Assembly (NCBI RefSeq): GCF_000368565.1
Contig: NZ_KB849545.1
Location: 484,304-548,303 of the forward strand
Reading direction: 5' to 3'
DNA length: 64,000 nt
Source: Acinetobacter gerneri DSM 14967 = CIP 107464 = MTCC 9824
Lineage (GTDB): Bacteria; Pseudomonadota; Gammaproteobacteria; Pseudomonadales; Moraxellaceae
Positions within the stretch are counted from its first letter, which is position 1, and the number at the start of each line of letters is the position of its first letter. The translations under genes were made by a program, and so were the position numbers. Positions 7,247 through 16,917 of the stretch are shown here, piece after piece. The notes under the pieces are model-generated. The model was not told where the DNA came from. It saw only the letters and a list, made by a program, of their open reading frames with translations, and ran no database searches.

Positions 7247-8551
7247 GTGAAACCAGTTCGTCTGGCAATCCTCGGTCTTGGTACCGTAGGTGGTGGTGCC
7301 CTTAAACTATTACAAGAAAACGCTGCTGAAATTAGACGTCGCACCGGTCGTGAAATTGAAATTACCCACGTAGGGACTCGTCGCCCTCGTCCAGATTTAA
7401 ATTTACCTGCAAGTGTGAAACAAAGCGCAGACCTATTAGAAATCGTTCGCCAACCTGACGTAGATGTCGTGGTAGAAGTGATGGGCGGGATTCACCCTGC
7501 TTATGAAGTCATCATGGAAGCGATCAAACACGGTAAACAAGTGGTTACTGCCAACAAAGCATTACTTGCTGAACATGGTAATGAACTGTTCAAAGCTGCT
7601 GATGATCATCATGTTCAAATCGCTTATGAAGCTGCGGTTGCTGGTGGGATTCCAATCATCAAAGTCATCCGTGAAGGTCTAGCTGCCAACAAAATCGAAT
7701 GGCTTGCAGGTATCATCAACGGTACTGGCAACTTTATTTTGACTGAAATGCGTGAAAAAGGTCGTGCATTTGCAGACGTATTAAAAGAAGCACAAGAACT
7801 TGGTTATGCTGAAGCTGACCCAACATTTGACGTTGAAGGTATCGATGCTGCACACAAACTCACGATTTTGGCATCGTGTGCATTTGGTATTCCTTTACAA
7901 TTTGAAAAAGTTTATACCGAAGGGATCAGCAAAATTACAGCGCAAGATGTAAAATATGCTGAAGAACTCGGTTATCGCATCAAACATTTAGGGATTGCAC
8001 GTCGTTCTGATAAAGGTATCGAACTTCGCGTACATCCAACTTTGATTCCTGAAGATGAATTGATCGCCAATGTAAATGGCGTGAAAAATGCAGTTTTGGT
8101 TCAAGCCAATGCTGTAGGTCCGACACTCTATTATGGTGCGGGCGCAGGCGCAGGTCCTACAGCTTCTGCTGTGGTTGCTGATGTGGTTGATATCGTACGT
8201 GACATTATCTATACAGAAGATGGTTCAGGCACAATTCCACAACTTGCCTTTGAAGCATTGTCAGATCTTCCTATTTTATCTGGCGATGATATGACTACAG
8301 GTTATTACATCCGCCTAAATGCTGAAGACCAAACAGGCGTACTTGCCGATGTCACTACGATCTTAAGTCGTTCAGGAATCAGCATTGATGCCATCATGCA
8401 ACAACCACGTCTAAAAGATTTGATTCCGATTGTGATTTTAACTGATCCAGTCGTTGAATCGAAAATGAATGAAGCCTTGGCTAAAATTCAAGCTTTACCT
8501 GTGATTCATGGCGAAATCGTACGAATTCGTTTAGAATTGCTTGATAACTAA
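7247..8551 (+). CDS. hom: homoserine dehydrogenase
   Basis: This enzyme reduces aspartate semialdehyde to homoserine in threonine/methionine synthesis. It has an N-terminal Rossmann motif LGLGTVGGG (about residues 8-16), the ANKALLA region, the catalytic-domain stretch GIINGTGNFILT, and YAEADPTFDVEGIDAAHKL. A C-terminal ACT domain (about residues 355-425, GVLADVTTILSRSGISIDAI) is expected to mediate threonine feedback. GTG at 7247 follows the Shine-Dalgarno TTGGAG and gives 434 aa; a TTG at 7235 is an unlikely start. thrC follows on the same strand 158 bp downstream. Confidence 0.96.
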   Translation: MKPVRLAILGLGTVGGGALKLLQENAAEIRRRTGREIEITHVGTRRPRPDLNLPASVKQSADLLEIVRQPDVDVVVEVMGGIHPAYEVIMEAIKHGKQVVTANKALLAEHGNELFKAADDHHVQIAYEAAVAGGIPIIKVIREGLAANKIEWLAGIINGTGNFILTEMREKGRAFADVLKEAQELGYAEADPTFDVEGIDAAHKLTILASCAFGIPLQFEKVYTEGISKITAQDVKYAEELGYRIKHLGIARRSDKGIELRVHPTLIPEDELIANVNGVKNAVLVQANAVGPTLYYGAGAGAGPTASAVVADVVDIVRDIIYTEDGSGTIPQLAFEALSDLPILSGDDMTTGYYIRLNAEDQTGVLADVTTILSRSGISIDAIMQQPRLKDLIPIVILTDPVVESKMNEALAKIQALPVIHGEIVRIRLELLDN

Positions 8552-8571
8552 TCGGGTTTTAAACCTTCCAG

Positions 8572-8597
8572 ACATCCTTATTTTAGGGTAAGGATGT
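8572..8597 (+). promoter_or_regulatory. hairpin in the hom-thrC spacer
   Basis: A perfect 9-bp stem (ACATCCTTA/TAAGGATGT) with an 8-base loop lies 21 bp after hom. No T-run follows, so it is not a classical terminator. It may stabilise the hom transcript or mark a processing site; this is inference. Confidence 0.4.
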
Positions 8598-8709
8598 TGA
8601 TGAATCTGCTAATGATCTGAATATTTTAAATTTTATTTCATATCATCGCAGTTTCAAGGAAGATGAAAAGAATGCCTAAATTTGCTCTACACTCACTTGG
8701 AACAACATC

Positions 8710-9855
8710 ATGTCGAATGCCAATCGTTATACAGGCCTAGTTGACCGTTACCGTGACCGCTTACCAGTATCAAAAACAACACGTGCAATCTCTTTAAATG
8801 AAGGGAATACCCCACTCATTAAATTAGACAATATTCCACGTATTATTGGCAAAGACGTTGAAATTTATGTGAAATATGAAGGCTTAAACCCAACTGGTTC
8901 ATTTAAAGACCGTGGTATGACCATGGCTGTGACAAAAGCAGTTGAAGAAGGTTCTAAAGCGATCATCTGTGCTTCTACTGGTAATACTTCTGCTGCTGCA
9001 GCGGCTTATGCTGCACGTGCAGGTATCAAAGCATTCGTTTTGATTCCAGAAGGCAAAATCGCAATGGGTAAAATGGCTCAAGCGATGATGTACGGCGCGA
9101 TCACAATGCAAATTCGTGGTAACTTCGATGACGGTATGCGTCTTGTTAAAGAAGTTGCGGATCAAGCACCTGTAACTATCGTAAACTCAATCAACCCTTA
9201 TCGTTTGCAAGGTCAAAAAACCATTGCTTACGAAATCGTTGAAGCTTTAGGTCGTGCTCCTGATTATCACTGCTTGCCAGTAGGTAACGCAGGTAACATC
9301 ACTGCACACTGGATGGGTTATACAGAAGCTGTTGCTAACCAACCAGCAGATCAGTTTGAACAAGTGGTTTATGATGCTGAAGCTGATGCGTTTACAGGTC
9401 CAAAACCAGCAGGTCGTCCAACGATGGTCGGCTACCAAGCAGCAGGTGCTGCACCATTCTTACGTGGTGGTCCTGTAGCAAACCCTGAAACTGTTGCAAC
9501 TGCAATTCGTATCGGCAACCCACAAAGCTTCAACCATGCGAAAGCTGTGGTACGTGAATCAGAAGGTTGGTTCGATGAATTGACTGATGCTGAAATCTTA
9601 GAAGCGCAACGTTTGCTTTCTATGTATGAAGGCGTATTTGTTGAACCTGCTTCTGCTGCTTCAATTGGCGGTGCGATCCGTGATATTAAAGCTGGCAAAA
9701 TCAAAGAAGGTTCTGTAATCGTATGTACCGTAACTGGTAATGGTCTTAAAGATCCAGATACAGCAATCAAACAATGTGCTGATGCCGTTATGTTAACCAT
9801 TGATGCAACAATGAATGACGTAAAAACTTCGATTCTTTCAAATATGGATCACTAA
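8710..9855 (+). CDS. thrC: threonine synthase
   Basis: This PLP enzyme converts O-phosphohomoserine to threonine. The PLP lysine is in NPTGSFKDRGMT (about residues 60-71), the Ser/Thr-rich phosphate loop is CASTGNTSAAAAAYAARAG, and the PLP-phosphate loop is LPVGNAGNITA. At 381 aa it is of the short class that follows hom in Pseudomonas-type genomes. The ATG at 8710 is the first in-frame start after the spacer, and the next upstream ATG (8672) is out of frame. A terminator follows directly. Confidence 0.95.
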   Translation: MSNANRYTGLVDRYRDRLPVSKTTRAISLNEGNTPLIKLDNIPRIIGKDVEIYVKYEGLNPTGSFKDRGMTMAVTKAVEEGSKAIICASTGNTSAAAAAYAARAGIKAFVLIPEGKIAMGKMAQAMMYGAITMQIRGNFDDGMRLVKEVADQAPVTIVNSINPYRLQGQKTIAYEIVEALGRAPDYHCLPVGNAGNITAHWMGYTEAVANQPADQFEQVVYDAEADAFTGPKPAGRPTMVGYQAAGAAPFLRGGPVANPETVATAIRIGNPQSFNHAKAVVRESEGWFDELTDAEILEAQRLLSMYEGVFVEPASAASIGGAIRDIKAGKIKEGSVIVCTVTGNGLKDPDTAIKQCADAVMLTIDATMNDVKTSILSNMDH

Positions 9856-9859
9856 TCCA

Positions 9860-9902
9860 TTTTAGGATCGATCCTAAAACCCTGCTTAGTGCAGGGTTTT
9901 TT
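9860..9902 (+). terminator. thrC terminator overlapping a 20-bp palindrome
   Basis: The terminator stem (AAAACCCTGC/GCAGGGTTTT, 5-base loop, T-run to 9902) follows thrC. Its left arm begins inside a perfect palindrome at 9860-9879 (TTTTAGGATC/GATCCTAAAA), so two alternative hairpins compete for the same AAAA. Confidence 0.85.
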
Positions 9903-9941
9903 ATTGGTTTTAAAATGTCTCAAATATAAAACTCAAATACA

Positions 9942-9968
9942 AAAAAGCCCCAATATTGGGACTTTTTA
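9942..9968 (-). terminator. terminator of pbpG
   Basis: The hairpin with core CCCAATATTGGG is flanked by A-run and T-run, about 45 bp after the pbpG stop on the minus strand. It may work in both directions. Confidence 0.75.
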
Positions 9969-10014
9969 ATTTTATGTCTAAATAACTATGAACAGACTTT
10001 ATAAATTGAATAGA

Positions 10015-11058
10015 TTAGATACGTTTTGGTTGATGACTTAACCAAGAGAACAGTTCAGTGGCATCATTGGTACGTGCTTGGCTACTTCCTGCGCCAAGTA
10101 ACACCACAACCGCAGGACGATTATTCACTGTGGCATGCATGACGACACAACGCCCTGCCTCATTGATATAACCTGTTTTAGAAATATTGATATTCCAACC
10201 GCCATTGCGAACGAGCGCATTGGTATTGTTTGATTTAAGAACACGATAGCCCAAATTGAAATCGTAATGCGGTGTAGTCGAGAATTGACGAATGAGGCCA
10301 TATTGATAAGCACTACTCACTAAAATGCCTAAATCGCGCGCTGAAGCCTGATTACGAGGGTCTAAACCAGTAGACTCATAATAATGAGTCGATGTCATAC
10401 CCAATTGGCGTGCTTTGGCATTCATTGCGGCAACAAATGCAGGACGACCACCCGGATATGTACGTGCTAAAGCTGCAGCTGCAGGATTTTCAGATTTCAT
10501 CAATGCTACAAGTAAAACCTCCGCACGATTCATCTTATCGCCAGCTTTCAACGTAGAGCTAGAGTTTTTACCACCTGCACCCGCAAAATCGATCGGCTCA
10601 AGGGTAATCTGCTCAGACATATTTAAACGAGCATCTGCAGTTACAACCGCTGTCATCAATTTGGTAATTGATGCAATAGGTAATGCAATATTACTATTTT
10701 TACTATATAAAACTTCACCGGTCTGTGCATCCATCACCAAGGCTGCACGCGAATTGACTGATGGTTGACCATTATAGTTATAACGGCTTGTATCACTGAT
10801 CTGAGTCGCTCGAGCAGCTGTCGTTGTAGACACAGCACCAGCTTGGCGAATGGTTGTGGTCGCAGTTGCTGAACCGGGAGGAGAGAAATCATCCTCATCG
10901 TTCATGAGCTGACTAGCATCTGCTGAAGACCAATTGATCGAAGCTTGTCCTGCATTCCCCGAGGAATTCATAACAAGATCAGCAAAGCTTGTTGAACTCA
11001 AACTGAGTAGTGCTGACATGCTCAGCACATGGATTAACGTTTTTTTAGATTTTTTCAC
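10015..11058 (-). CDS. pbpG: D-alanyl-D-alanine endopeptidase (PBP7/8)
   Basis: The product is a periplasmic low-molecular-mass penicillin-binding protein of the S11 family that cuts cross-links in peptidoglycan. The signal peptide is residues 1-26 (cleaved after SFA). The three penicillin-binding motifs are present: SxxK in IASITKLMTA, SxN in MKSENPAA, and KTG in ISKTGYINEAG. The block RAALVMDAQTGEVLYSKN is typical of the family. At 347 aa it is slightly longer than E. coli PbpG because of a Ser/Thr/Ala-rich linker (about residues 27-100) before the catalytic domain. It is transcribed away from the GacA-type gene. Confidence 0.92.
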   Translation of the reverse strand: MKKSKKTLIHVLSMSALLSLSSTSFADLVMNSSGNAGQASINWSSADASQLMNDEDDFSPPGSATATTTIRQAGAVSTTTAARATQISDTSRYNYNGQPSVNSRAALVMDAQTGEVLYSKNSNIALPIASITKLMTAVVTADARLNMSEQITLEPIDFAGAGGKNSSSTLKAGDKMNRAEVLLVALMKSENPAAAALARTYPGGRPAFVAAMNAKARQLGMTSTHYYESTGLDPRNQASARDLGILVSSAYQYGLIRQFSTTPHYDFNLGYRVLKSNNTNALVRNGGWNINISKTGYINEAGRCVVMHATVNNRPAVVVLLGAGSSQARTNDATELFSWLSHQPKRI

Positions 11059-11278
11059 GATAACTTACTCATCTCACGGAGGAAAAATGCGATATTGCTT
11101 CTTACCTCAAATATGACTTACATTTACACACTATAGTGAACAAAATAATAGTTCCCGTAATTGTGCATAACTATTCGTTGGATAATAAGGATAGAATTGC
11201 TAATTTTGTAATGACATTGCAAGTAATTTTTGCGTTTTGTAACAAAAAACTTGCATTAAAAATATTCAGGAGGGTGAT

Positions 11279-11914
11279 GTGATCACAGTTTTAGTGGTTG
11301 ATGACCATGAGTTAGTTCGTACGGGTATCTGTAGAATGCTTGAAGATCAAGTAGATATACAAGTGATCGGACAGGCTGAATCAGGTGAAGAAGCGATTGC
11401 CTTAGTACGTCAGTATCATCCGAATGTTGTGCTGTTAGATGTAAACATGCCCGGCATTGGTGGTGTTGAAACAACTCGACGTTTATTACAAACAGCCCCT
11501 GATACCAAAGTCCTTGCTGTCAGTGGCCTAGCAGAAGAACCTTATCCATCATTGCTGTTAAAAGCAGGTGCACGAGGCTATATCACTAAAGGAGCACCCA
11601 TTTCAGAAATGGTTCGTGCAATTAACAAAGTGATGCAAGGTGGCAAATATTTCAGTGCAGATATCGCAGAACAACTCGCAAGCTCATACCTTTCAGATAC
11701 TCAAAAATCACCTTTTGATGCTTTATCTGAACGTGAAATGCAAGTTGCCATGATGGTCGTAAACTGCATAAGTGCTCAAGAAATATCAGATAAATTATTT
11801 GTGAGTGTAAAAACAGTCAATACATACCGTTATCGTATTTTTGAAAAATTAGGCATAGATAGTGATGTCAAATTGACACATCTAGCCATTCGTTATGGGC
11901 TCATCAAACCTTGA
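11279..11914 (+). CDS. gacA: GacA/UvrY-type response regulator
   Basis: This is a NarL/FixJ-family response regulator of 211 aa. The receiver has the acidic pair D8-D9, the phospho-acceptor D54 (VVLLDVNMPG) and a lysine in GARGYITKGAP. The LuxR-type HTH is at about residues 145-205 (LSEREMQVAMMVV, then VSVKTVNTYRYRIFEKLGI). GacA, phosphorylated by the sensor GacS, normally drives small RNAs that titrate RsmA/CsrA. The start is GTG with the strong Shine-Dalgarno AGGAGG. uvrC, which often follows gacA in relatives, is absent. No cognate sensor is in the window. Confidence 0.88.
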   Translation: MITVLVVDDHELVRTGICRMLEDQVDIQVIGQAESGEEAIALVRQYHPNVVLLDVNMPGIGGVETTRRLLQTAPDTKVLAVSGLAEEPYPSLLLKAGARGYITKGAPISEMVRAINKVMQGGKYFSADIAEQLASSYLSDTQKSPFDALSEREMQVAMMVVNCISAQEISDKLFVSVKTVNTYRYRIFEKLGIDSDVKLTHLAIRYGLIKP

Positions 11915-12513
11915 TTTTTGAGTGTCACATGTTGCCTCCGATATATCCGAGTTTAGATTTATCGTATAGGCACATGGAACACGTTAAATTTTTTATACCA
12001 TTCAACTTTTTGATCTAATCATCTGTTTAAAATAAATTTTATATAAAATGTCACTGTGCTGATCTAGGCCCGATTTTATTGCTTATTTTTTGTACTGACA
12101 TTTTCATTACATATATAAATTTCGTTTTAAATTTACTGATTTTGAATATTTTATCAACATGATTTTGCTTTTCTAATAACACCATCACTCCCCTTCTCAA
12201 TAATAGAATTTTTCTCTCAAATAACACATCGTTTAAGCTTTTAGTCTCATGATAGAAAAAGCTTAAAAATAAATAGAATAGATGTGAAATAGTGCAGAAA
12301 TCTACCCATAAATCAGGACTTATAGCAATTATTCATTGATTTAATTTGTTTATAATATAAGAGATCTGGTTTAGCATATAAGCCATGAGATTGTGCATTT
12401 GATGCTACAAAAAATATTTTTTGATCTGACGTTTTAAACCTAAATTTTGGGTTATAGATCGCAAAAAAAATTTAAATAATTTGGTTTTTATAAAATTTAT
12501 ATTTTGGGGAATT
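11915..12513. other. long AT-rich intergenic region with one hairpin
   Basis: These 599 bp contain no credible coding sequence. The only structure I see is an inverted repeat at 12232-12267 (TTTAAGCTTTT paired with AAAAGCTTAAA, loop about 14 bases) without a T-run. A long leader or an sRNA for the downstream regulator is possible, but I see neither an sRNA terminator nor a sigma-54 consensus. Confidence 0.4.
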
Positions 12514-13983
12514 ATGAGCACTTTTCATTCGTCAATTTTATTTGTCGATGACGAAGTCGACGGTTACATCATCAAGCAGATGTCCTTATCTCATTTGGGG
12601 ATGCTCAATAACGCCACACACAACCTTGAACAAACGAGACTTCAGCTTTCACAAAAAGCTAATGATGCTTGCCTAGCCGAGTGCAATATAGAAACTAAGC
12701 ATACCGAAGATTTGGGTGAAGATATTCGCTCCACTTTGCTCAAAAAAAATGATGTCGTCACCACACTGCAAACTGACACTCGATCAGCGATTTCGATATT
12801 AGATACAGGAGCATTTAAAATGGTCACAAAACCATTAAATCAAAAAGATCTTGCTCAGCTTTTAAAAAAGGCACTCCATTTTTCTAAACAACATCCAGAA
12901 TTCCCCATAAATTCATTTAAAACTTCAAAGAAAAAACCATCAAAAAAACATGAAATAGAACATGATATTACGCATACATTATTGCTTGGAAAATCTGAAG
13001 TCATTGAAAACTTACGTACTGATTTAAAAAAGATAGCACGCTCACAAGCCCCTGTTTTTATTACAGGTGAATCAGGTACAGGCAAGGAAATTGTGGCAAA
13101 CTTGGTGCACCAATTGAGCCGTCGTCGCAAAGGCGCTTTTATTGCAATTAACTGTGGTGCGATCCCACATGACCTACTTGAAAGTGAATTTTTTGGCTAT
13201 AAAAAAGGTAGCTTTACAGGTGCAAGCCAAGACAAACAAGGTTTGATCCAAGCTGCCAATGGTGGAAGTTTATTTCTTGATGAAATTGCTGAGCTTCCAC
13301 TTGCCATGCAGGTCAAACTCTTGCGAGCGGTTCAAGAGAAAAAAATCCGCCCAATCGGTGGCGATGAAGAAATAGCTGTCGATTTTAGAATCATCAGTGC
13401 AAGTCATACAGATTTGAAAACCTTGCTAGAGCAGGGAAAATTTCGCCAAGACTTATTTTTTCGACTACATGTGATGCCAATCCACATTCCACCACTGCGG
13501 CAACGTCAACAAGATATTATCTTATTGGCAGACAGTTTTATTAAACAAATTTGTGCTGAATGGAAAGTCCCGCAAAAAAAACTCTCAAATGCTGCTCAAA
13601 ATTTTTTGTTATCTTTAAACTATCCCGGCAATGTCCGAGAATTGCGTAATATGATTGAGCGTGCTATTTCATTATGTGATTCAGATCAGATTGAAGTTGA
13701 ACATTTTAAAATATTAGTTGAACAAAAACATGACCTTTCTAATGAAAATCAATTCATTGAAGAAGATAAAAAAAATAGAAAACCTATTCCTATTTATGAT
13801 CTTTTTCAAGAAGAACAAAAAAATGAGAATATTTGTTTAGAACAGTATTTGGCCAATATAGAAAAAGATATTTTGATCACAGCTTTAAACCACACCCATT
13901 GGAATAGGACTTTAGCTGCACAAAAACTGGGCTTAACCTTTCGTGCGCTTAGATATCGTCTTAAAAAATATGATTTGGACTGA
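12514..13983 (+). CDS. PilR-like sigma-54-dependent activator with degenerate receiver
   Basis: The product is an enhancer-binding protein of 489 aa. The AAA+ domain (about residues 150-380) has Walker A GESGTGKE, the sigma-54 loop GSFTGA and the region GGSLFLDEIAELP. The C-terminal Fis-type HTH (WNRTLAAQKLGLTFRALRYRLKK) is very close to PilR. The receiver keeps the acidic D12-D13-E14 and the lysine in TKPL, but the expected phospho-acceptor block (C-L-T-D in PilR) reads C-L-A-E, placing Glu56 there. The start at ATG 12514 follows TTGGGGA; a TTG at 12481 is unlikely. No pilS is next to it. Confidence 0.82.
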   Translation: MSTFHSSILFVDDEVDGYIIKQMSLSHLGMLNNATHNLEQTRLQLSQKANDACLAECNIETKHTEDLGEDIRSTLLKKNDVVTTLQTDTRSAISILDTGAFKMVTKPLNQKDLAQLLKKALHFSKQHPEFPINSFKTSKKKPSKKHEIEHDITHTLLLGKSEVIENLRTDLKKIARSQAPVFITGESGTGKEIVANLVHQLSRRRKGAFIAINCGAIPHDLLESEFFGYKKGSFTGASQDKQGLIQAANGGSLFLDEIAELPLAMQVKLLRAVQEKKIRPIGGDEEIAVDFRIISASHTDLKTLLEQGKFRQDLFFRLHVMPIHIPPLRQRQQDIILLADSFIKQICAEWKVPQKKLSNAAQNFLLSLNYPGNVRELRNMIERAISLCDSDQIEVEHFKILVEQKHDLSNENQFIEEDKKNRKPIPIYDLFQEEQKNENICLEQYLANIEKDILITALNHTHWNRTLAAQKLGLTFRALRYRLKKYDLD

Positions 13984-13996
13984 ATGAGATGCTTTG

Positions 13997-15202
13997 CTAT
14001 TTATGTTTCAATAAAAGCTCTGAAGCACCATATAAATAGGTATCTTCTTTCATTTCACCCGGCCAAGGATAGCTTTGATTTGGCTGAATGCCGATACTAT
14101 CAATCATATTACCTTTCGGTGTGAAATAGTGCGACACCGTCATCTGCAACGCAGCTCCATCTGGCAAAGGAAATAACTTTTGCACCACACCTTTACCATA
14201 ACTTTTTTCACCAATGATCCAAGCACGTTGGTGTTCTTTCATTGCTGCGGTAAAAACTTCTGCAGCTGAGGCAGAACGCTTATTGATCAAAATACCCAAT
14301 TTTATATTTGGAAATTCACTGCCCGGCAATGCTTGGAATTGTTGATCGCCTTCTGATCGGCTTTTGGTTGAAACAATCACACCTTGATCTAAAAATAGAT
14401 CCGCCATTTCTACAGCTGCCGATAATAAACCACCGGGATTATTGCGTAGATCAATCAACACCGCTTTTATTTTTTGTTTACTGTATTCTTCAATCAGTCT
14501 TTTTACTTCATTTGCAGTATCTTGTTGAAATACTTTTACTTTCAATATCAAAACACCGTTATGCAGCATCATCGGCTCGATATCAGCAGCTTCTATTTTT
14601 TTGTTGCGAACGACACTAATGACAGGTGCATTTTCAGTCTGAATCAACTGTAAAGTTGATCCAATCGAACCATGTAAAAGGTCTTCAACTTGTTCATGAT
14701 TTAGATTTTTAAGTTCTTGTCCATCTATTTTATAGATACTTAAGTCATTTTTTAGACCGAGTTTTTGCGAATCAGACTGATCTGCTAAATTTTTTATCAC
14801 CCATTGTTTGCTATGTATGTCCAAAGCCAAATCAAAATCAACAGTCGCCAAATCCCCTTCGGTATATTGAACCAATTGGCGATAATCTTCAGGTGTTAAA
14901 TAACGTGAATAGCGATCCAAACCTGATAACAATCCCTTAATTGCTTGTAAAAACAAAGCATCATCGGGCTTTTCATCCACATAGTTATCTTTGACTATGC
15001 CGTAAATTTGTACAAATTGTTCTATAGATTCAATCGGGACTTCTGCGCTTTGATCTTCTTCTTCGTCAAAGTCATTTGCAAATGAAGTCGTTTTATTGGT
15101 CGTCTCTTTTGCTGCAGTCGTACGATCTGCAGCAAAAGTGGTGTGACTCATCAACGTCAGCATGCTCGATAAAGCAATCACATGTTTCCATTTTTGAGCC
15201 AT
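13997..15202 (-). CDS. ctpA: carboxyl-terminal processing protease (S41 family)
   Basis: The product is a periplasmic tail-specific protease. A signal peptide (cleaved near residue 24, TTFAAD) and an acidic linker are followed by the N-terminal helical part (YVDEKPDDALFLQAIKGLLSGLD). A PDZ domain lies at about residues 120-200. The S41 core has LIDLRNNPGGLL, the catalytic Ser in NKRSASAAEVF and the catalytic Lys in EKSYGKGVVQ. At 401 aa it has the CtpA type of length. It lies 20 bp downstream of gpmI on the same strand, so they are probably co-transcribed. Confidence 0.92.
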   Translation of the reverse strand: MAQKWKHVIALSSMLTLMSHTTFAADRTTAAKETTNKTTSFANDFDEEEDQSAEVPIESIEQFVQIYGIVKDNYVDEKPDDALFLQAIKGLLSGLDRYSRYLTPEDYRQLVQYTEGDLATVDFDLALDIHSKQWVIKNLADQSDSQKLGLKNDLSIYKIDGQELKNLNHEQVEDLLHGSIGSTLQLIQTENAPVISVVRNKKIEAADIEPMMLHNGVLILKVKVFQQDTANEVKRLIEEYSKQKIKAVLIDLRNNPGGLLSAAVEMADLFLDQGVIVSTKSRSEGDQQFQALPGSEFPNIKLGILINKRSASAAEVFTAAMKEHQRAWIIGEKSYGKGVVQKLFPLPDGAALQMTVSHYFTPKGNMIDSIGIQPNQSYPWPGEMKEDTYLYGASELLLKHK

Positions 15203-15222
15203 TTCTCACCTTTTTATATGGA

Positions 15223-16767
15223 TTATTTTAAAGTAATTAAATTACGTCCTTGCATTTCAGCAGGAATCGGAAGTTGCATCAAGCTCAATAATGTAGGCGC
15301 AACGTCAGCAAGTACGCCGCCTTCGGCGATCGTAGCTTCAGTCGGTCCAACATAAATAAATGGCACAAGCTCAGTCGTATGTTGAGTATGCACTTGACCA
15401 CTAATATAGTCTTGCATTTGCTCTACATTACCATGATCTGCTGTGATTAACATATGACCTTTGTTTGCCATCACGGCTTCATAGACACGACCTAAAGAAG
15501 TATCTACTGCTTCGACCGCTTTTACCGCAGCATCAAAGACTCCAGTATGTCCAACCATATCACCATTTGCATAGTTCACAACCAACAAATCGAACTCACC
15601 AGAATTGATCGCATTGACCAATTCATCAGTCACTTCATAAGCGCTCATTTCTGGTTGTAAGTCATAAGTGGCAACTTTTGGTGATGGAATCAGGATACGT
15701 TTTTCACCTGGATATTCGTCCTCACGACCACCACTAAAGAAGAATGTTACATGTGCATATTTTTCAGTTTCAGCGATACGTAACTGTGTTTTACCAAGAC
15801 TTGAAAGATACTCACCGATTGAATTTTTAAGTTCTTCAGGCATATATGCAACTGGCGCATCAATTGAAGCTTGATAACGGGTCAACATCACAAATTTTGA
15901 CAAAGCTGGAACAACTTTACGCTCAAAACCTGCAAAATCTTTTTCTACAAATGCTTTGGTAATTTCACGCGCACGGTCAGCACGGAAATTCATAAAGACA
16001 ACGCTGTCACCATCTTCGATTTTAGCCAATTCGCCAATACGGGTTGCTTTAACGAACTCATCAGATTCATCAGCCGCATAAGCCAGTTCAAGCCCTTCAA
16101 TAGCAGACGCAGCAGTACGCTCAGCCTCACCTAAAGTCAGTAAGTTATACGCTTGTTCTACACGATCCCAACGATTGTCACGATCCATTGCAAAATAACG
16201 GCCAATCATTGTCGCAATACGACCTTGATTTGGATATTGAGCAAATAATTCGTCCATTTTCTGTAAAGAAGGTTTTGCGCTACGTGGTGGAGTATCACGA
16301 CCATCTAAAAATGCATGTACATAAACTTTCAAGCCACGTTTCAAAGCAAGCTCAGACATCGCAAAGATATGATCTTGGTGAGAATGCACACCGCCTTCTG
16401 AAAGCAAGCCCATGATATGCAAAACACCACCAGCCGCTTTGGCTTTATCACATGCATCAATCAAGACTTTATGTTCAAAAAAAGCACCTGTACGGATATC
16501 TTTGGTAATACGGGTAAAATCTTGATACAGCACACGACCTGCACCCAAATTCATATGGCCCACTTCTGAGTTACCCATTTGACCATCAGGTAAACCCACA
16601 TCTTCACCAGAACCAGAAATCAAACTATGCGGATGCTTTTGTTGCATAGCAGTTAAATTTGGGGTTTTTGCTGCAAGAAAAGCGTTGTCTTCTACCGCTT
16701 CACGATGACCCACACCATCCATAATTACTAGTACGTGAGGGATTTTGCCAGCAGTTGCATCCGTCAT
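15223..16767 (-). CDS. gpmI: 2,3-bisphosphoglycerate-independent phosphoglycerate mutase
   Basis: The enzyme interconverts 3- and 2-phosphoglycerate in glycolysis and gluconeogenesis and depends on Mn2+. Residues typical of the alkaline-phosphatase superfamily are visible: D17 in VIMDGVGHR, the phosphorylated Ser67 in [22 protein letters not shown], and the C-terminal metal site [11 protein letters not shown]. At 514 aa it is full length. ctpA follows after 20 bp. Confidence 0.97.
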   Translation of the reverse strand: MTDATAGKIPHVLVIMDGVGHREAVEDNAFLAAKTPNLTAMQQKHPHSLISGSGEDVGLPDGQMGNSEVGHMNLGAGRVLYQDFTRITKDIRTGAFFEHKVLIDACDKAKAAGGVLHIMGLLSEGGVHSHQDHIFAMSELALKRGLKVYVHAFLDGRDTPPRSAKPSLQKMDELFAQYPNQGRIATMIGRYFAMDRDNRWDRVEQAYNLLTLGEAERTAASAIEGLELAYAADESDEFVKATRIGELAKIEDGDSVVFMNFRADRAREITKAFVEKDFAGFERKVVPALSKFVMLTRYQASIDAPVAYMPEELKNSIGEYLSSLGKTQLRIAETEKYAHVTFFFSGGREDEYPGEKRILIPSPKVATYDLQPEMSAYEVTDELVNAINSGEFDLLVVNYANGDMVGHTGVFDAAVKAVEAVDTSLGRVYEAVMANKGHMLITADHGNVEQMQDYISGQVHTQHTTELVPFIYVGPTEATIAEGGVLADVAPTLLSLMQLPIPAEMQGRNLITLK

Positions 16768-16887
16768 AATTGATACTCTTTTGTTTACTCGTTAATCAAA
16801 TATTTTACCGAAATTTCGATAAAGACTCTATGTTGTGTTGATGGAATGATCTGATACATCTCATCAATTTTTTAAATCTTAAACAGC

Positions 16888-16914
16888 AAAAGGGGCAATA
16901 ATGCCCCTTTTTGG
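16888..16914 (-). terminator. terminator of lptFG
   Basis: The stem AAAAGGGGCA/TGCCCCTTTT has a short AT loop and sits directly downstream of lptG on the minus strand. It is symmetric enough to act in both directions. Confidence 0.75.
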
Positions 16915-16917
16915 TAT

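Noticed and set aside
9432-9800. 122-codon frame antisense to thrC
   Set aside because: Antisense shadow of a strongly coding region; no independent support.
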